A stretch of DNA of 64,000 nucleotides from Psychromarinibacter sp048262455 (GCA_048262455.1 JBLXFD010000013.1:45199-109198); one strand, 5' to 3'; positions 50,080 to 59,367 are shown, counted from the stretch's first letter. Notes: generated from the letters alone by a model not told the origin. Made by a program: numbers and translations.

Positions 50080-51864
50080 CTACCGATGCTCCTCCGCCGC
50101 CGTCGCCGCCAGCGCCCGGTTGTAGGCCTTCAGCGCGTCCACGTGGTGCAGCGCCCCAAGGATCTCCGGCGGCCGGCCGTCGCCCCAGAGCGTGACCACC
50201 GGCAGGAAGTTCACCCCGCCCTTGTCGAAGACCGGCATCGCCGCCTTCAAAGTCGAGGCGCCGTCGATGTAGATCCCCTGCTCGATCAGCCGCCAGCAGG
50301 CCTCTTCTGTGGCGCCGCCCTTGTCGGACAGGTCCCGGGTCAGGCTGGCCACGCGCATCATGGTCAGCAGGTAGGCCTGCGGCCCCTCCGCCAGGTGGAT
50401 GTTGCGGTTGTATAGCTGGGTCAGGAAGAAACTGCGCCGCACCAGCCGGCTGGCCAGCGTGGTGGACATGGACACCGCCACCATCACCGCCAGCCCGGTC
50501 TGCCAGTCGCCCGTCAGCTCGAAGACGATCAGCGTGGTCGAGATCGGCGCCCCCAGCACCGCCGCCGCCACCGCGCCCATCCCCGCCAGCGCATACAGCG
50601 TCTCGGACCCCGAGACGTCGGGGAAAATCCCCGTGGCGATCAGCCCGAAGGCCAGCCCGGTCAGCGCCCCCATCATCAGCGAGGGCGAGAAGATCCCGCC
50701 CCCCATGCGCCCGCCGAGGGTGATCGCCAGCGCCGCGGTCTTCAGCACCGCGAAGATCACCGCCTCGTTCAGCAGCAGCTGCCCCGTCAGCGCCGCCGAG
50801 GTGGTCTCGTAGCCCACCCCGATGATATGCGGATAGGGGATCGCCAGCGCCCCCAGCAGCAGCCCCGCGCAGGCCGGGCGCAGCACCCGCGGCAGGCGGG
50901 CGCGCTCGCTGGCCCAGGTGCCGATGCTGTCGGCCCAGAACACCGCCCGCATCAGCGCCACCGCCACCAGCCCGCAGACGAGGCCGAGGATCAGGAAGGC
51001 CGGCAGCTCCACGTAGAACTCCAGCGCAGTGGAGGTGGGCAGCCGGAACTCGGTCACGTCGCCGAAGGCCAGCCGGTTGATCACCGTGCCCGCCGCCGAG
51101 GCGATGACGATGGGGGCGAAGGCGTTCACCGCGAAATGCCGCAGCACCACCTCCATGGCGAACAGCGCCCCGGCGATGGGCGCGTTGAACGAGGCAGAGA
51201 CCGCCGCCGCCACCGCGCAGCCCAGCAGGTCGCGGCCGGTGACGCCGTCGGCGTTGATCCGGTTGGACACGAAGGTCGAGATCACCGCCGCCAGGTGCAC
51301 CACCGGCCCCTCGCGCCCCGAGGAGCCGCCGGAAGACAGGGTGATCCACGAGGCCACGGCCGAGGCCCAGCCGGTGCGGGTGTCCACCCGCCCGTCCGAC
51401 AGCGCGGCGCCCTGAATCACCTCGGCCACCGCGTGCACCCGGCCGTCGCGGCTGAACCGCTGCATCAGCAGCCCCACCGCCAGCCCGCCGGCCACCGGGA
51501 TCAGCAGCACCCAGTACCAGGGCAGCTGCCCCGCGAAGGTATGCAGCCGCAGCAGGTCGTCGGTGCCGTAAAGCGCCGATTGCAGCGCCTCGATGGCCAG
51601 GCGGAACCCCATGGCCGCCAGCCCCGCCGCGATCCCCAGCGCCAGCGCGATGAACCAGAACTGCACCTGCCCCGGCCCGCGCTCGCGCAGCAGCGCCCAG
51701 GCGCCGGCGGTTCCCTCGCGCGCCCGTCCCAGCAGCGCCGCGCCCTGCCCTGCCAGCCGCGCCGACAGACGCGGCCGCGCCGCCTCGGGCGCCTGCGGGT
51801 TCGCGGGCGCGTCAGTCGGCTCCTGGCCGGGCCCGGGCGCTTCGCTCGGTGGGCGGTTCCGCAC
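50080..51864 (-). CDS. ClC-type chloride channel/antiporter with C-terminal CBS region
   Basis: 594 residues, GTG start at 51864 after GAGGAAAG. About 60 polar residues precede the ClC core. The gate motif GSSGREGPVVHL holds the external glutamate; NAPIAGALFAMEVVLRHF and GGRMGGGIFSPSLMMGAL (GxFxP chloride site) follow. After the last helix (IVFELTGDWQTGLAVMVAVS) a C-terminal region of about 130 residues (YLLTMMRVASLTRDLS... to ALHHVDALKAY) has the spacing of a CBS-domain pair that usually binds adenine nucleotides. Moves chloride (or a similar anion), possibly in exchange for protons; exact selectivity cannot be read. Confidence 0.92.
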   Translation of the reverse strand: MRNRPPSEAPGPGQEPTDAPANPQAPEAARPRLSARLAGQGAALLGRAREGTAGAWALLRERGPGQVQFWFIALALGIAAGLAAMGFRLAIEALQSALYGTDDLLRLHTFAGQLPWYWVLLIPVAGGLAVGLLMQRFSRDGRVHAVAEVIQGAALSDGRVDTRTGWASAVASWITLSSGGSSGREGPVVHLAAVISTFVSNRINADGVTGRDLLGCAVAAAVSASFNAPIAGALFAMEVVLRHFAVNAFAPIVIASAAGTVINRLAFGDVTEFRLPTSTALEFYVELPAFLILGLVCGLVAVALMRAVFWADSIGTWASERARLPRVLRPACAGLLLGALAIPYPHIIGVGYETTSAALTGQLLLNEAVIFAVLKTAALAITLGGRMGGGIFSPSLMMGALTGLAFGLIATGIFPDVSGSETLYALAGMGAVAAAVLGAPISTTLIVFELTGDWQTGLAVMVAVSMSTTLASRLVRRSFFLTQLYNRNIHLAEGPQAYLLTMMRVASLTRDLSDKGGATEEACWRLIEQGIYIDGASTLKAAMPVFDKGGVNFLPVVTLWGDGRPPEILGALHHVDALKAYNRALAATAAEEHR

Positions 51865-51916
51865 GGCTGGGCTTTCCTCTATACGGCTGACTGACGCGTC
51901 AGGCAGGGGGTGACAG

Positions 51917-53290
51917 ATGCGCTACGAAACATGTTTCGCCGAACTGGCGTCGTTCCTAGGCAATCGGCTGGGCCGATCCAAGTCCGATCTGGACCTTCAC
52001 GGCCGCTCCGAGTCGCACTTTCCGCTGACGCCGCCCGATGCGGTAGCCTATCCCGAAACCACCGCCGAGGTGCAGCGTATCGTCGCCACCTGCGCGGAGC
52101 ACGGCTGCCCGGTGGTGCCATGGGGCGTCGGCACCTCGCTGGAGGGCCACGCGTTGGCCCTGCGGGGCGGGCTGTCGGTGGACTTCACCCGGATGAACAA
52201 GATCCTGCAGGTGAACGCCGAGGACATGGACGTGGTGGTCCAGCCCGGCGTGACCCGCGAGGCACTGAACGAGGACCTGCGGGCCACGGGCCTGTTCTTC
52301 CCGGTCGATCCCGGCGCCAATGCCACGCTGGGCGGCATGGCGATGACCCGGGCCAGCGGCACCACCGCGGTGCGCTACGGCACCATGCGCGACAACGTCA
52401 TGGCGCTGGAGGTGGTGCTGGCGGACGGCCGGGTGATCCGCACCGGAACAAGGGCGCGCAAGTCCTCGGCGGGCTATGACCTGACCGGGCTGATGGTGGG
52501 CTCGGAGGGCACGCTGGGGCTGGTGACGGAACTGACGCTGAAGCTGCAGGGCCAGCCAGAGGCGGTTTCCGCCGCCGTCTGCGCTTTCGCGGACATGGAA
52601 AGCGCGGTGAACGCGGTGATCGCGACGATCCAGTCGGGGGTGCCCATGGCGCGGATCGAGTTCGTGGACCCGGCCACCGCCGCCGCCTTCAACGCCTATG
52701 CCGGGTCGTCCTTCCAGGAGGTGCCGCACCTGATGGTGGAGTTCCACGGCTCCGAGACCGGGGTGCGCGAGGACGCGGCGCGGTTCCGCGAGATCGCCGA
52801 CGACTTCGGCGGCTCCGGCTTCGAATGGGCGACCAAGCCCGAGGACCGCCGCGCGCTCTGGTCCATGCGGCACAACGCCCATTACGCCTGCCTCGCCTCG
52901 CGCCCCGGCGCGCGGGCCATCGTCACCGACATCTGCGTGCCCATCAGCCGCCTGGCCGAGGCGGTCGAGGAGACCCGCGCCGACATCGCCGCCGCCAGCA
53001 TCTCGGGCCCCATCGTCGGGCACGTGGGCGACGGCAACTTCCACTCGGTGCTGCTGTTCCACGAGGACCGGCAGGGCGAGCGCGAGGAGGCCAAGGCGCT
53101 GGCCCACCGGATGGTGGAGCGGGCGCTGCGGCTGGGCGGCACCGCCACTGGCGAGCACGGGGTGGGCGCGGGCAAGCTGGACTACATGGAGGCCGAGCAC
53201 GGCGAGGCCTGGCAGGTGATGGGCGCGATCAAGGCGGCGCTGGACCCCGGCAACCTGCTGAACCCCGGCAAGGTGGTGCGGCAGGGCTGA
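51917..53290 (+). CDS. FAD-linked oxidase, D-lactate/glycolate dehydrogenase type (GlcD family)
   Basis: 457 residues. FAD-binding PCMH domain with PVVPWGVGTSLEGHALALRG, VVQPGVTREALNEDL and GANATLGGMAMTRASGTTAV; C-terminal FAD-oxidase domain ends with SGPIVGHVGDGNFHSVLL and TGEHGVGAGKLDYMEAEHG, the substrate and metal-binding His residues of D-2-hydroxyacid dehydrogenases. Closest in layout to mitochondrial-type D-lactate dehydrogenase (cytochrome). Oxidises a D-2-hydroxyacid and passes electrons to cytochrome c or quinone. Divergent from clc with 52 bp between starts. Confidence 0.9.
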   Translation: MRYETCFAELASFLGNRLGRSKSDLDLHGRSESHFPLTPPDAVAYPETTAEVQRIVATCAEHGCPVVPWGVGTSLEGHALALRGGLSVDFTRMNKILQVNAEDMDVVVQPGVTREALNEDLRATGLFFPVDPGANATLGGMAMTRASGTTAVRYGTMRDNVMALEVVLADGRVIRTGTRARKSSAGYDLTGLMVGSEGTLGLVTELTLKLQGQPEAVSAAVCAFADMESAVNAVIATIQSGVPMARIEFVDPATAAAFNAYAGSSFQEVPHLMVEFHGSETGVREDAARFREIADDFGGSGFEWATKPEDRRALWSMRHNAHYACLASRPGARAIVTDICVPISRLAEAVEETRADIAAASISGPIVGHVGDGNFHSVLLFHEDRQGEREEAKALAHRMVERALRLGGTATGEHGVGAGKLDYMEAEHGEAWQVMGAIKAALDPGNLLNPGKVVRQG

Positions 53291-53293
53291 GGT

Positions 53294-53359
53294 CCGAGGG
53301 GGGCGCCGCCCCCCGCCGCCTGCGGCGGCCCCCCCGAGGTATTTTCCGACAAGAAGAAA
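53294..53359 (-). repeat. AAATA-GGGG gene-end palindromic repeat, family 2, copy C (inverted)
   Basis: On the minus strand: TTCTTCTTGTCGGAAAATAC, a G-run, GGCCGCCGCAGGCGGC palindrome and GGGGGGCGGCGCCCCCC. It begins 3 bp after the dehydrogenase stop codon. Orientation is opposite to copies A and B, while the motif order is the same. Confidence 0.7.
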
Positions 53360-53439
53360 CAGGGGGCGGCGTCTTGTCCCGGCGGGTTGGCCCGGGGCAA
53401 GGGGCGTCCCATATCTCTGGCAATGACGGCGGAGGCGCG

Positions 53440-53751
53440 ATGATCCGGAAGGCACTGACCCGGGGCTGGGACACCGGCCGCACCCTGACCCTGCGCGGCC
53501 AGGGCTGGGCCGAGCGGCGCCTGCCGCCGGGGGTGCGGTTCGTGGTGGGCTTCCTGCTGATCTGCGGCGGGTTCCTGGCGATCCTGCCGGTCTTCGGGCT
53601 GTGGATGCTGCCGCTGGGCATGGCGATCGCGGCGCTGGACGTGATGGCGCTGCTGCGCTGGCTGGGCTGGGTGGCGCCGCTGCGCCCGCCGGAGGCGCCG
53701 CCGGGCCGGGCCCCCGAGGAAGACAAGCCGCGGGACATCGGTGCGCCCTAG
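53440..53751 (+). CDS. Small membrane protein (PGPGW-like)
   Basis: 103 residues, GGAGGCGCG before the ATG. A basic N-terminal stretch (TRGWDTGRTLTLRGQGWAER) precedes a hydrophobic hairpin of two helices (FVVGFLLICGGFLAILPVFG, LWMLPLGMAIAALDVMALLR) and a charged C-terminal tail. The helical hairpin resembles the PGPGW family of small membrane proteins; the PGPGW sequence itself is replaced by LPVFGLWMLPLG. Function unknown. Its last four bases overlap the convergent MPT-binding protein gene. Confidence 0.72.
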   Translation: MIRKALTRGWDTGRTLTLRGQGWAERRLPPGVRFVVGFLLICGGFLAILPVFGLWMLPLGMAIAALDVMALLRWLGWVAPLRPPEAPPGRAPEEDKPRDIGAP

Positions 53752-54752
53752 CCCTTGTGGTCCTGCCGCCTTTCGCGCGGGTGCGGGCGCGCCGGGCTTT
53801 CCTTCAGCAGGCCGCCGACCCCCATGGCCGCGATCTCGTGGTCGCCCACCTCCAGCCCGCAGGCCACCCGTTCCAGCACCCAGTCCGCCCCGTTCAGCGC
53901 CGGCGAGCGGGCGCAGCCGGGAAGGCCGATGACGGGGCGCCCGCCCTGGGCGCCGATGAACAGCAGGTTGCCCGGGTCCACCGGCATGCCGAAGCGGGCG
54001 ACGCTGCCGCCGGCGCGGCGCACCGCCTCGGGGGCCACGTCGCGGGGGTCCGAGGTGGCGGAAGCCGTGAGGATCAGCACGAGGTCGGCCTTCGCCGCGG
54101 CCACCGCCTGCGCCAGCGGTTCCGTCTGGTGCGGGACGGTGCGGGTTTCGGCCAGCCGCATCCCCAGCGCCTCCAGCCGCGCCGCCATGGCCTCTTCGCC
54201 CTTGCCCGGCCCCTGGCCGATGTCGGTGACGATCAGCGCCGCGTCGCGCAGCACCACCGGGTGCACCCGCATGGCCGCGCGGGCGTGGTCCGCCGCCCGT
54301 TGCGCCGCCGCGGCGGAAACCCCGTAGGAGATGATCTTGACCGTCGCCACCATGCCCCGGTCGCGGGTGCGGGCCCAGGGCGGCAGGGTGGCCACGGTGA
54401 TCATCGGGTCCACCTGGTTCGCCGCCTCCAGCGCCGGCACGTCCAGCTCCAGCACCCCCGTCGCGGTGGCGTAGAGGTTCACGCGGCCGGTGCGCGCGTC
54501 GGTCAGGCGCAGGCCTGCCGCCGCGGCGTCGGGGACCAGCGCGTGGGCCACGAGGGCGGCGGCCGCGTCCTCGCCCAGGTCGCCCGGGTCCAGCCGCGCC
54601 GCGATCACCTCGTCCAGCCCCGCCGCCTGCAGCGCCCGCAGGTCGTCCGCGTCCAGCACCCGGCCCTTGCGCAGCCGCACCCCCTCCAGCGCCAGCGAAT
54701 GGGCGAGGATCGCCCCCTCGGCCCCGGACAGGGGGACCGCGCCGAACCTCAT
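53748..54752 (-). CDS. Molybdopterin-binding domain protein of Mo-hydroxylase maturation
   Basis: 334 residues. N-terminal stretch resembling MoeA domain entry (GAEGAILAHSLALEGVRLRK, GRVLDADDLRALQAAGLDEV), then a MoCF-type MPT-binding domain (LILTASATSDPRDVAPEAVR) and the motif GMPVDPGNLLFIG, VIGLPGCARSPALNGADWVL. This MoeA-relative without a complete MoeA layout is normally paired with XdhC, as here (ATGA overlap). Probably part of cytosine-type molybdopterin cofactor handling for xanthine-oxidase-family enzymes; the exact reaction is not established. Confidence 0.82.
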   Translation of the reverse strand: MRFGAVPLSGAEGAILAHSLALEGVRLRKGRVLDADDLRALQAAGLDEVIAARLDPGDLGEDAAAALVAHALVPDAAAAGLRLTDARTGRVNLYATATGVLELDVPALEAANQVDPMITVATLPPWARTRDRGMVATVKIISYGVSAAAAQRAADHARAAMRVHPVVLRDAALIVTDIGQGPGKGEEAMAARLEALGMRLAETRTVPHQTEPLAQAVAAAKADLVLILTASATSDPRDVAPEAVRRAGGSVARFGMPVDPGNLLFIGAQGGRPVIGLPGCARSPALNGADWVLERVACGLEVGDHEIAAMGVGGLLKESPARPHPRERRQDHKG

Positions 54753-55723
54753 GCGCCGCGCCGCAGCACGCGGGTGATCTCGGCCAGCACCGCCACCGCG
54801 ATCTCGGCCGGGGTGCGGGCGCCGATGTCGAGGCCGACGGGGGCGTGGATGCGGGCGATCTGCGCCTCGGTGAACCCCTTTTCGGCCAGCCGCGCCACGC
54901 GCTTGGCATGGGTGCGGGTGGAGCCGAGGGAGCCGAGGTAGAAGACATCCGAGGCCAGCGCGGCCTCGATCGCCGGGTCGTCGATCTTGGGGTCGTGGGT
55001 CAGCGTCACCACCGCGCAGCGGGCGTCGAGGCCGAAGGCGGCGAGCGCCTCGTCGGGCCAGTCGTGGGTCAGGGTCTCGCCCGGGAAACGCTCGGCGGCG
55101 CCGAAGGCCTCGCGCGGGTCGATGAGCAGGGTGTCGAAGCCGGCGAGGCGCGCCATCTGCAGCAGCGGCTGGGCGATGTGCACCGCGCCCACCACCGCCA
55201 TGCGCAGCGGCGGGTTGTGGACGTGGACGAAGGTGGTGCCGTCCTCCTCGAAGCCGGAGCGGTCCATGCGGAAGCGGTCGGCGTGGTTCTCGGGCGGGTC
55301 CAGCCGGGCCTGCCAGCGCGCGGTGTCCACCACCAGCGCCGCCGCCCGGCGTGCCGCGCGGGCGGCCACGAGGTCGGCCAGCAGCGCCTCGGGGAGCGCG
55401 CTGCCCACCGGCTGCACCATCACCCGGATGGTGCCGCCGCAGGCCAGGCCCACGGCGAAGGCCTCGTCGTCGGAGACGCCGAACTCCAGGATCCGGCTCT
55501 CGCCGCTTTCGATCAGGTCCAGCGCCTCGGCCACCACCGCGCCCTCGACGCAGCCGCCAGAGACGGAGCCCATGATGTCCCCCGCGCCGGAGACCGCCAG
55601 CATCGCGCCTACCGGGCGCGGGGCGGAGCCCCAGGTCTGCACCACGGTGGCAAGCGCCGCGCCGCGGCCGGTGCGGTGCCAGTCGAGCGCGATCTCGGGA
55701 ATATCGTCGAAGCCCTGGGTCAT
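54749..55723 (-). CDS. xdhC: XdhC family molybdenum-hydroxylase maturation protein (CoxF-like)
   Basis: 324 residues from ATG 55723 with AAGGAGGG. N-terminal XdhC domain: RGAALATVVQTWGSAPRPVG, MLAVSGAGDIMGSVSGGCVE, VGLACGGTIRVMVQP; C-terminal Rossmann domain: MAVVGAVHIAQPLLQMARLA, AVVTLTHDPKIDDPAIEAAL and FYLGSLGSTRTHAKRVARL. XdhC binds and sulfurates molybdopterin before insertion into xanthine dehydrogenase, CO dehydrogenase and relatives. No structural hydroxylase gene lies in the window. The ATGA overlap joins it to the MPT-binding gene; an upstream terminator at 55832-55865 separates it from the OmpA gene. Confidence 0.92.
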   Translation of the reverse strand: MTQGFDDIPEIALDWHRTGRGAALATVVQTWGSAPRPVGAMLAVSGAGDIMGSVSGGCVEGAVVAEALDLIESGESRILEFGVSDDEAFAVGLACGGTIRVMVQPVGSALPEALLADLVAARAARRAAALVVDTARWQARLDPPENHADRFRMDRSGFEEDGTTFVHVHNPPLRMAVVGAVHIAQPLLQMARLAGFDTLLIDPREAFGAAERFPGETLTHDWPDEALAAFGLDARCAVVTLTHDPKIDDPAIEAALASDVFYLGSLGSTRTHAKRVARLAEKGFTEAQIARIHAPVGLDIGARTPAEIAVAVLAEITRVLRRGA

Positions 55724-55831
55724 GTCCGGCCCTCCTTGGGGCGCACTATGTGCCTGCCGCTGCAGGGGCGCCACCCGAAAATCGGGGGGCGGCGGGTGGA
55801 CAGCGGCGGGGCAGCGGCGTGGCGGCGGCAA

Positions 55832-55865
55832 GAAAAAACGCGCCCCGGAAGGTCCGGGGCGCGTC
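55832..55865 (-). terminator. Rho-independent terminator of the OmpA-family gene
   Basis: On the minus strand GACGCGCCCCGGA pairs with TCCGGGGCGCG and is followed by TTTTTTCTT. It lies 30 bp past the OmpA-family stop codon. Confidence 0.92.
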
Positions 55866-55894
55866 CTTGGCCAGCTGGCCTTTGCGGGTCGGCG

Positions 55895-57748
55895 TCAGTT
55901 GGCCGAGGCGATGTTCACCAGCTGCGTGACCCGGCGCACGGTGGCGCGGCGGTTGGCCCGCTCGGCGGCGTCGGTGTTCACCAGCAGGTACTGCTCGCCG
56001 TAGCCCTGAACCACGAGGTTCTCGGGCGGCACGTCGAAGTACTCGGTCAGCGCCAGCGCCACGCTTTCCGCCCGGCGGTCGGACAGGGCGAGGTTGTAGG
56101 CGGGATCGCCCACGGCGTCGGTGTGACCTTCGATCAGGAACAGCTCCTCCGGGTTCTCCTCGATCAGCTGCTTCAGCGCCTGACCGAGGATCTGCAGGTC
56201 TTCCGCTTCTTCGGGACGGATCGCCGAGGAACCGCTTTCGAAGTTGATCGCGTCGATGTTGATCTCCGGCACCTGGGCGCGCACTTCACGGATGTTGCGC
56301 ACCTGGTTCAGGCTGTACTGGCGATCGAAATCCTGACGCGCCACCAGCACCTCGTAGAGTTCCTGCTCGCTCTGGTAGTTCTCGTAGTCGAAGACCACCT
56401 CGCGCGGCGGCGGCGGCAGTTCGCTGATCACCACGGGCTGGTAGGTCTGGGTGTCGTCGAACAGCACGATACGCTGGCCATCGGGCAGAACCCGGGTCCG
56501 GCGCAGCACGCGGCCGTCGGCGGAAGAGATCGTCACCACCTGCACGCCGTTCTCACGGGTAACCGTGGTGCGGGTCGAGCCATCCGCGAAGGTCTCGGTC
56601 CGGACCTCTGCACCGGGGCGGCGCAGCAGCACGTCGTCGTCCTTCAGGATGTAGTAGTCGCCGTTGCCACGCTGCACGACCACGCGGTCGCCGGTGTTGC
56701 GAACCACCTGGTCATTGGCCTGCAGGATCTGGTCCAGCAGCACGAGACCGGCGGCACCCAGCGCGAACTTCTCGAAGTTCGACAGGCCATCGTCGTCGTT
56801 GTTGTTCGACGCGGTGGCATTGGCGTCGGCATTCGCCTCGCCCGTGGGGGCGTTGGCGGTGTTCTCGTTGTTCTGGAAGTCCTCGTCGCTGGAACGCGCG
56901 TCTTCCTCGGTCACCGTGGTTTCGGTGGTCTCCACCGGCGCGGCATCCGCCTCGCCCTCGGCAGCCGCCGCGGCGGTCGGGGTCTCTTCCTCGATCACGT
57001 CCGGGGAGGTCTCGGCCTCTGCATTGGCCTCGCCCGCGGGAGCGGCCGTGGTCTGCATGGTGTTGTCGGCAGGAGTTTCAGCCTCCGGCGCCGGAGCCGG
57101 TGCATTCGCCGCGTCGCCGGTCACCTCGGTGTTGGTCGCCGGAGCGTCCATGTTGGTGTCGGTTTCGGGCTTTTCGGCCGCAGCGTCGGTGGAGGTGTCG
57201 CCCTCGACAGTGGTGTCGCTGCCGGTCTCGCTGGTGGAGTCCACCTCGCCGGCCGGGGTGTCAGCCTCGACGTTGGTCTCGGTGTTCGTCTCCATGGTGG
57301 CGTCGGCGTTGGATTCGGCCGCGGGAGCGGTCGTTTCCGGTGCCGGTGCCGGCTCGGGTGCAGCCTCGGGCGCCGTGGAGGTTTCCGGGGCGGCATCGGT
57401 CGCGGGCGCGTCAGGCGCGGCAGCGGGTTCCGCAGGCGCGGCTTCCGGCGCGGGTGCCTCGGCAGGTGCGGAGGCGTCGGGCGCGTCGGCTTCAGCTTCA
57501 GCTTCGGCTTCCGGAGCGTCGGCCTCGGCCTCGGCTTCCGTGTTCAGCTCCGCATCAAGGCCCACGCAATCGGCGCTGTCGGCGCTGATGGCGCTGTCGG
57601 TCGGGCACGGGTTCTCGATGGTGCCTTCGACGGCACCCTCTGCATTCACAGCGGGCGCGTTCTGCGCCACAGCCATATTCGGCCCGGCGGCAGCGATAAG
57701 AGCCACCAGCGCCGTAGACGCGGTGAGCTTCCTGAATTCGGTCGTCAT
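55895..57748 (-). CDS. OmpA-family outer membrane protein with long acidic Ala/Glu/Thr-rich region
   Basis: 617 residues. Sec signal peptide ending MAVAQ near residue 28. Residues ~45-300 are low-complexity, built mostly of Ala, Glu, Pro, Thr and Asp with no aromatic residues, probably an extended disordered linker. A hydrophobic segment FEKFALGAAGLVLLDQILQA follows at about 330, then a beta-rich section, and a C-terminal OmpA-like peptidoglycan-binding domain from about residue 490 (INFESGSSAIRPEEAEDLQI, IEGHTDAVGDPAYNLALSDR, RANRRATVRRV). It probably anchors the envelope to peptidoglycan. It interrupts the Cox-type maturation cluster but has its own terminator, so it is likely expressed separately. 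Confidence 0.88.
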   Translation of the reverse strand: MTTEFRKLTASTALVALIAAAGPNMAVAQNAPAVNAEGAVEGTIENPCPTDSAISADSADCVGLDAELNTEAEAEADAPEAEAEAEADAPDASAPAEAPAPEAAPAEPAAAPDAPATDAAPETSTAPEAAPEPAPAPETTAPAAESNADATMETNTETNVEADTPAGEVDSTSETGSDTTVEGDTSTDAAAEKPETDTNMDAPATNTEVTGDAANAPAPAPEAETPADNTMQTTAAPAGEANAEAETSPDVIEEETPTAAAAAEGEADAAPVETTETTVTEEDARSSDEDFQNNENTANAPTGEANADANATASNNNDDDGLSNFEKFALGAAGLVLLDQILQANDQVVRNTGDRVVVQRGNGDYYILKDDDVLLRRPGAEVRTETFADGSTRTTVTRENGVQVVTISSADGRVLRRTRVLPDGQRIVLFDDTQTYQPVVISELPPPPREVVFDYENYQSEQELYEVLVARQDFDRQYSLNQVRNIREVRAQVPEINIDAINFESGSSAIRPEEAEDLQILGQALKQLIEENPEELFLIEGHTDAVGDPAYNLALSDRRAESVALALTEYFDVPPENLVVQGYGEQYLLVNTDAAERANRRATVRRVTQLVNIASAN

Positions 57749-57856
57749 GTCCTATCCTTTCGGTTTCGCGGCAGGGCATGTTGCGGGGAGCCTTTCGGCC
57801 GTCCGCCCTGTTGCGCCCTCAACGCGGTGGCTGAAGACTTGTTCCAGCGAAAAAGG

Positions 57857-59119
57857 TCACATGTTTCGTAACAGCCGCATGGCGCGCGGTTTCTCGCCGG
57901 CATCGCGGCTGTCGGCCAGCGCCGTCGCCAGACCTTCCAGCGAGGCAATGTTGTGCCCGGCCCGGAAGCTGTCGACCCGGGGCAGCATTTCCGCGATTCC
58001 CCGCGCCTTGGGGGCGAAGCCGTCCCAGCGCAGCAGCGGGTTCAGCCAGACCAGCCGCCGCGCGCTCAGCTGCAGCCGCTCCATTTCGCGGCCCAGCGTG
58101 GCGGGATCGCCCCGGTCCAGCCCGTCGGTGATCAGCAGCACCACCGCCCCCTGCCCCAGCACCCGCCGGCTCCAGTCCCGGTTGAAGACGTGCAGGCTTT
58201 CGCCGATCCGGGTGCCGCCCTCCCAGTCCTGCGCCTCGGCCCCGGCGGCGGCGAGGGAGGTATCCACGTCGCGGGTGGCGAGGTGGCGGGTGATGTTGGT
58301 CAGCCGGGTGCCGAAGGTGAAGGCATGCACCCGCGCCCAGCCGGCGCCCTTGTGGTTCGACACCGCGTGCAGGAAGTGCAGCACGGCGCGGGAATACTGC
58401 GACATGGACCCCGAGATGTCGCAAAGCGCCACGAGGTTCGGCCAGCGGGTGCGGCGGGCGCGGCGGGCCAGGGTTTCGACCTCGCCGCCCCGCCGCATCG
58501 CCGCGCGCAGGGTGCCGCGCCAGTCGGGGCGCGGGCCCAGCGGATCGGCCATCAGCCGGCGCGAGGCGAGCGGCTTGATCGGCAGGGTCAGCCGCGCCAG
58601 CATCCGCCGCGCCTCGGCGGCCTCGGCGGTGCTCATCTGCTCGAAGTCGAGGGTGCGCAGGCGTTCCTCGTCCGAGGCGGTGCGCGAGGCGTCGACGCGG
58701 ATCTCCACCTCCTCCTCCTCCGGCGCCTCGTCGAGCGCCGGCAGGTCGCGCTCTGCCCCGTCCAGCAGCGCCTCGGCGGCGCGCTTCTCGGCCGACTGCG
58801 CCGCGCGCTCCTCCTGCGTGCCGCGCATGGCGGGCAGCATCAGCGACATCATGTGTTCCATGTAACGCGGGTCGCGCCAGTAGAGCCGGAAGACCTGCGC
58901 GAAGACCGCGCGCTGTTCCGGCCGGCTGACGAAACAGGCGTGGAGCGCCCAGTAGAAATCGGTCTTGCTGGTGAAACCGGCGGCCTCGACCGCGCGCACC
59001 GCGTCGATCACCCGGCCCGGCCCCAGCGGCAGCCCCGCCTTGCGCAGGGCGCGGGCGAACCAGAGGATGTTGTGGGCGAGCTTGCCGTCCTCGGGGATGT
59101 CGAGGGGTAGGTCAGGCAT
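57857..59119 (-). CDS. coxE: VWA domain protein CoxE
   Basis: 420 residues. N-terminal helical domain (HNILWFARALRKAGLPLGPG, FYWALHACFVSRPEQRAVFA) and C-terminal von Willebrand A domain with MIDAS motif ALCDISGSMSQYSRAVLHFL, and VLLITDGLDRGD. The pattern is CoxE, the partner of the AAA+ ATPase CoxD in aerobic CO dehydrogenase and related Mo-hydroxylase maturation, where the pair helps build the active-site metal cluster. CoxD is encoded 430 bp upstream; two structured repeats lie between. Confidence 0.9.
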   Translation of the reverse strand: MPDLPLDIPEDGKLAHNILWFARALRKAGLPLGPGRVIDAVRAVEAAGFTSKTDFYWALHACFVSRPEQRAVFAQVFRLYWRDPRYMEHMMSLMLPAMRGTQEERAAQSAEKRAAEALLDGAERDLPALDEAPEEEEVEIRVDASRTASDEERLRTLDFEQMSTAEAAEARRMLARLTLPIKPLASRRLMADPLGPRPDWRGTLRAAMRRGGEVETLARRARRTRWPNLVALCDISGSMSQYSRAVLHFLHAVSNHKGAGWARVHAFTFGTRLTNITRHLATRDVDTSLAAAGAEAQDWEGGTRIGESLHVFNRDWSRRVLGQGAVVLLITDGLDRGDPATLGREMERLQLSARRLVWLNPLLRWDGFAPKARGIAEMLPRVDSFRAGHNIASLEGLATALADSRDAGEKPRAMRLLRNM

Positions 59120-59150
59120 GGGCGTGGCTGGTCGGCGACTGCGGAAAGGC

Positions 59151-59317
59151 GCTCCCGCCCGGAACAGCCGCGCAGCGGCCCGGGCAGCGCACGGCCGCCC
59201 CCACGGCCGGGCGCTTCGGTGCCGTCAGCGCGCGCTCGGAGGGTACGGCGAAGCGGATGGATAAAGTGCGTACCCCCACCGGTGCAGCGCCCGCCCGCGG
59301 CCGGGCACCGCCCTCTG
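59151..59317 (+). repeat. Structured 170-bp repeat, family 1, copy 3
   Basis: 167 bp in the coxD-coxE gap. Starts GCTCCCGCCCGGAACAGC. The conserved GCTTC-xxx-CCGT-xx-GCGCG block reads GCTTCGGTGCCGTCAGCGCG. The inner stem is GGGTAC/GTACCC (59241-59246, 59270-59275) enclosing GGATAAA: a full compensatory change relative to GGTC/GACC of copy 1. Long-range GGGCAGCGCACGGCCGC pairs with GCGGCCGGGCACCGCCC with three mismatches. Ends CCCTCTG. Confidence 0.8.
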
Positions 59318-59367
59318 TCGAGCCAGGGGCTAGCGGCAAGTCCGTCATCTCCTGCCGTGCATGCGTA

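Noticed and set aside
56664..58865. Plus-strand open frame of 733 codons, Ser/Ala/Val rich
   Set aside because: It is the antisense of the OmpA low-complexity region and the CoxE gene; the repetitive composition is the mirror of Ala/Glu/Thr codons.
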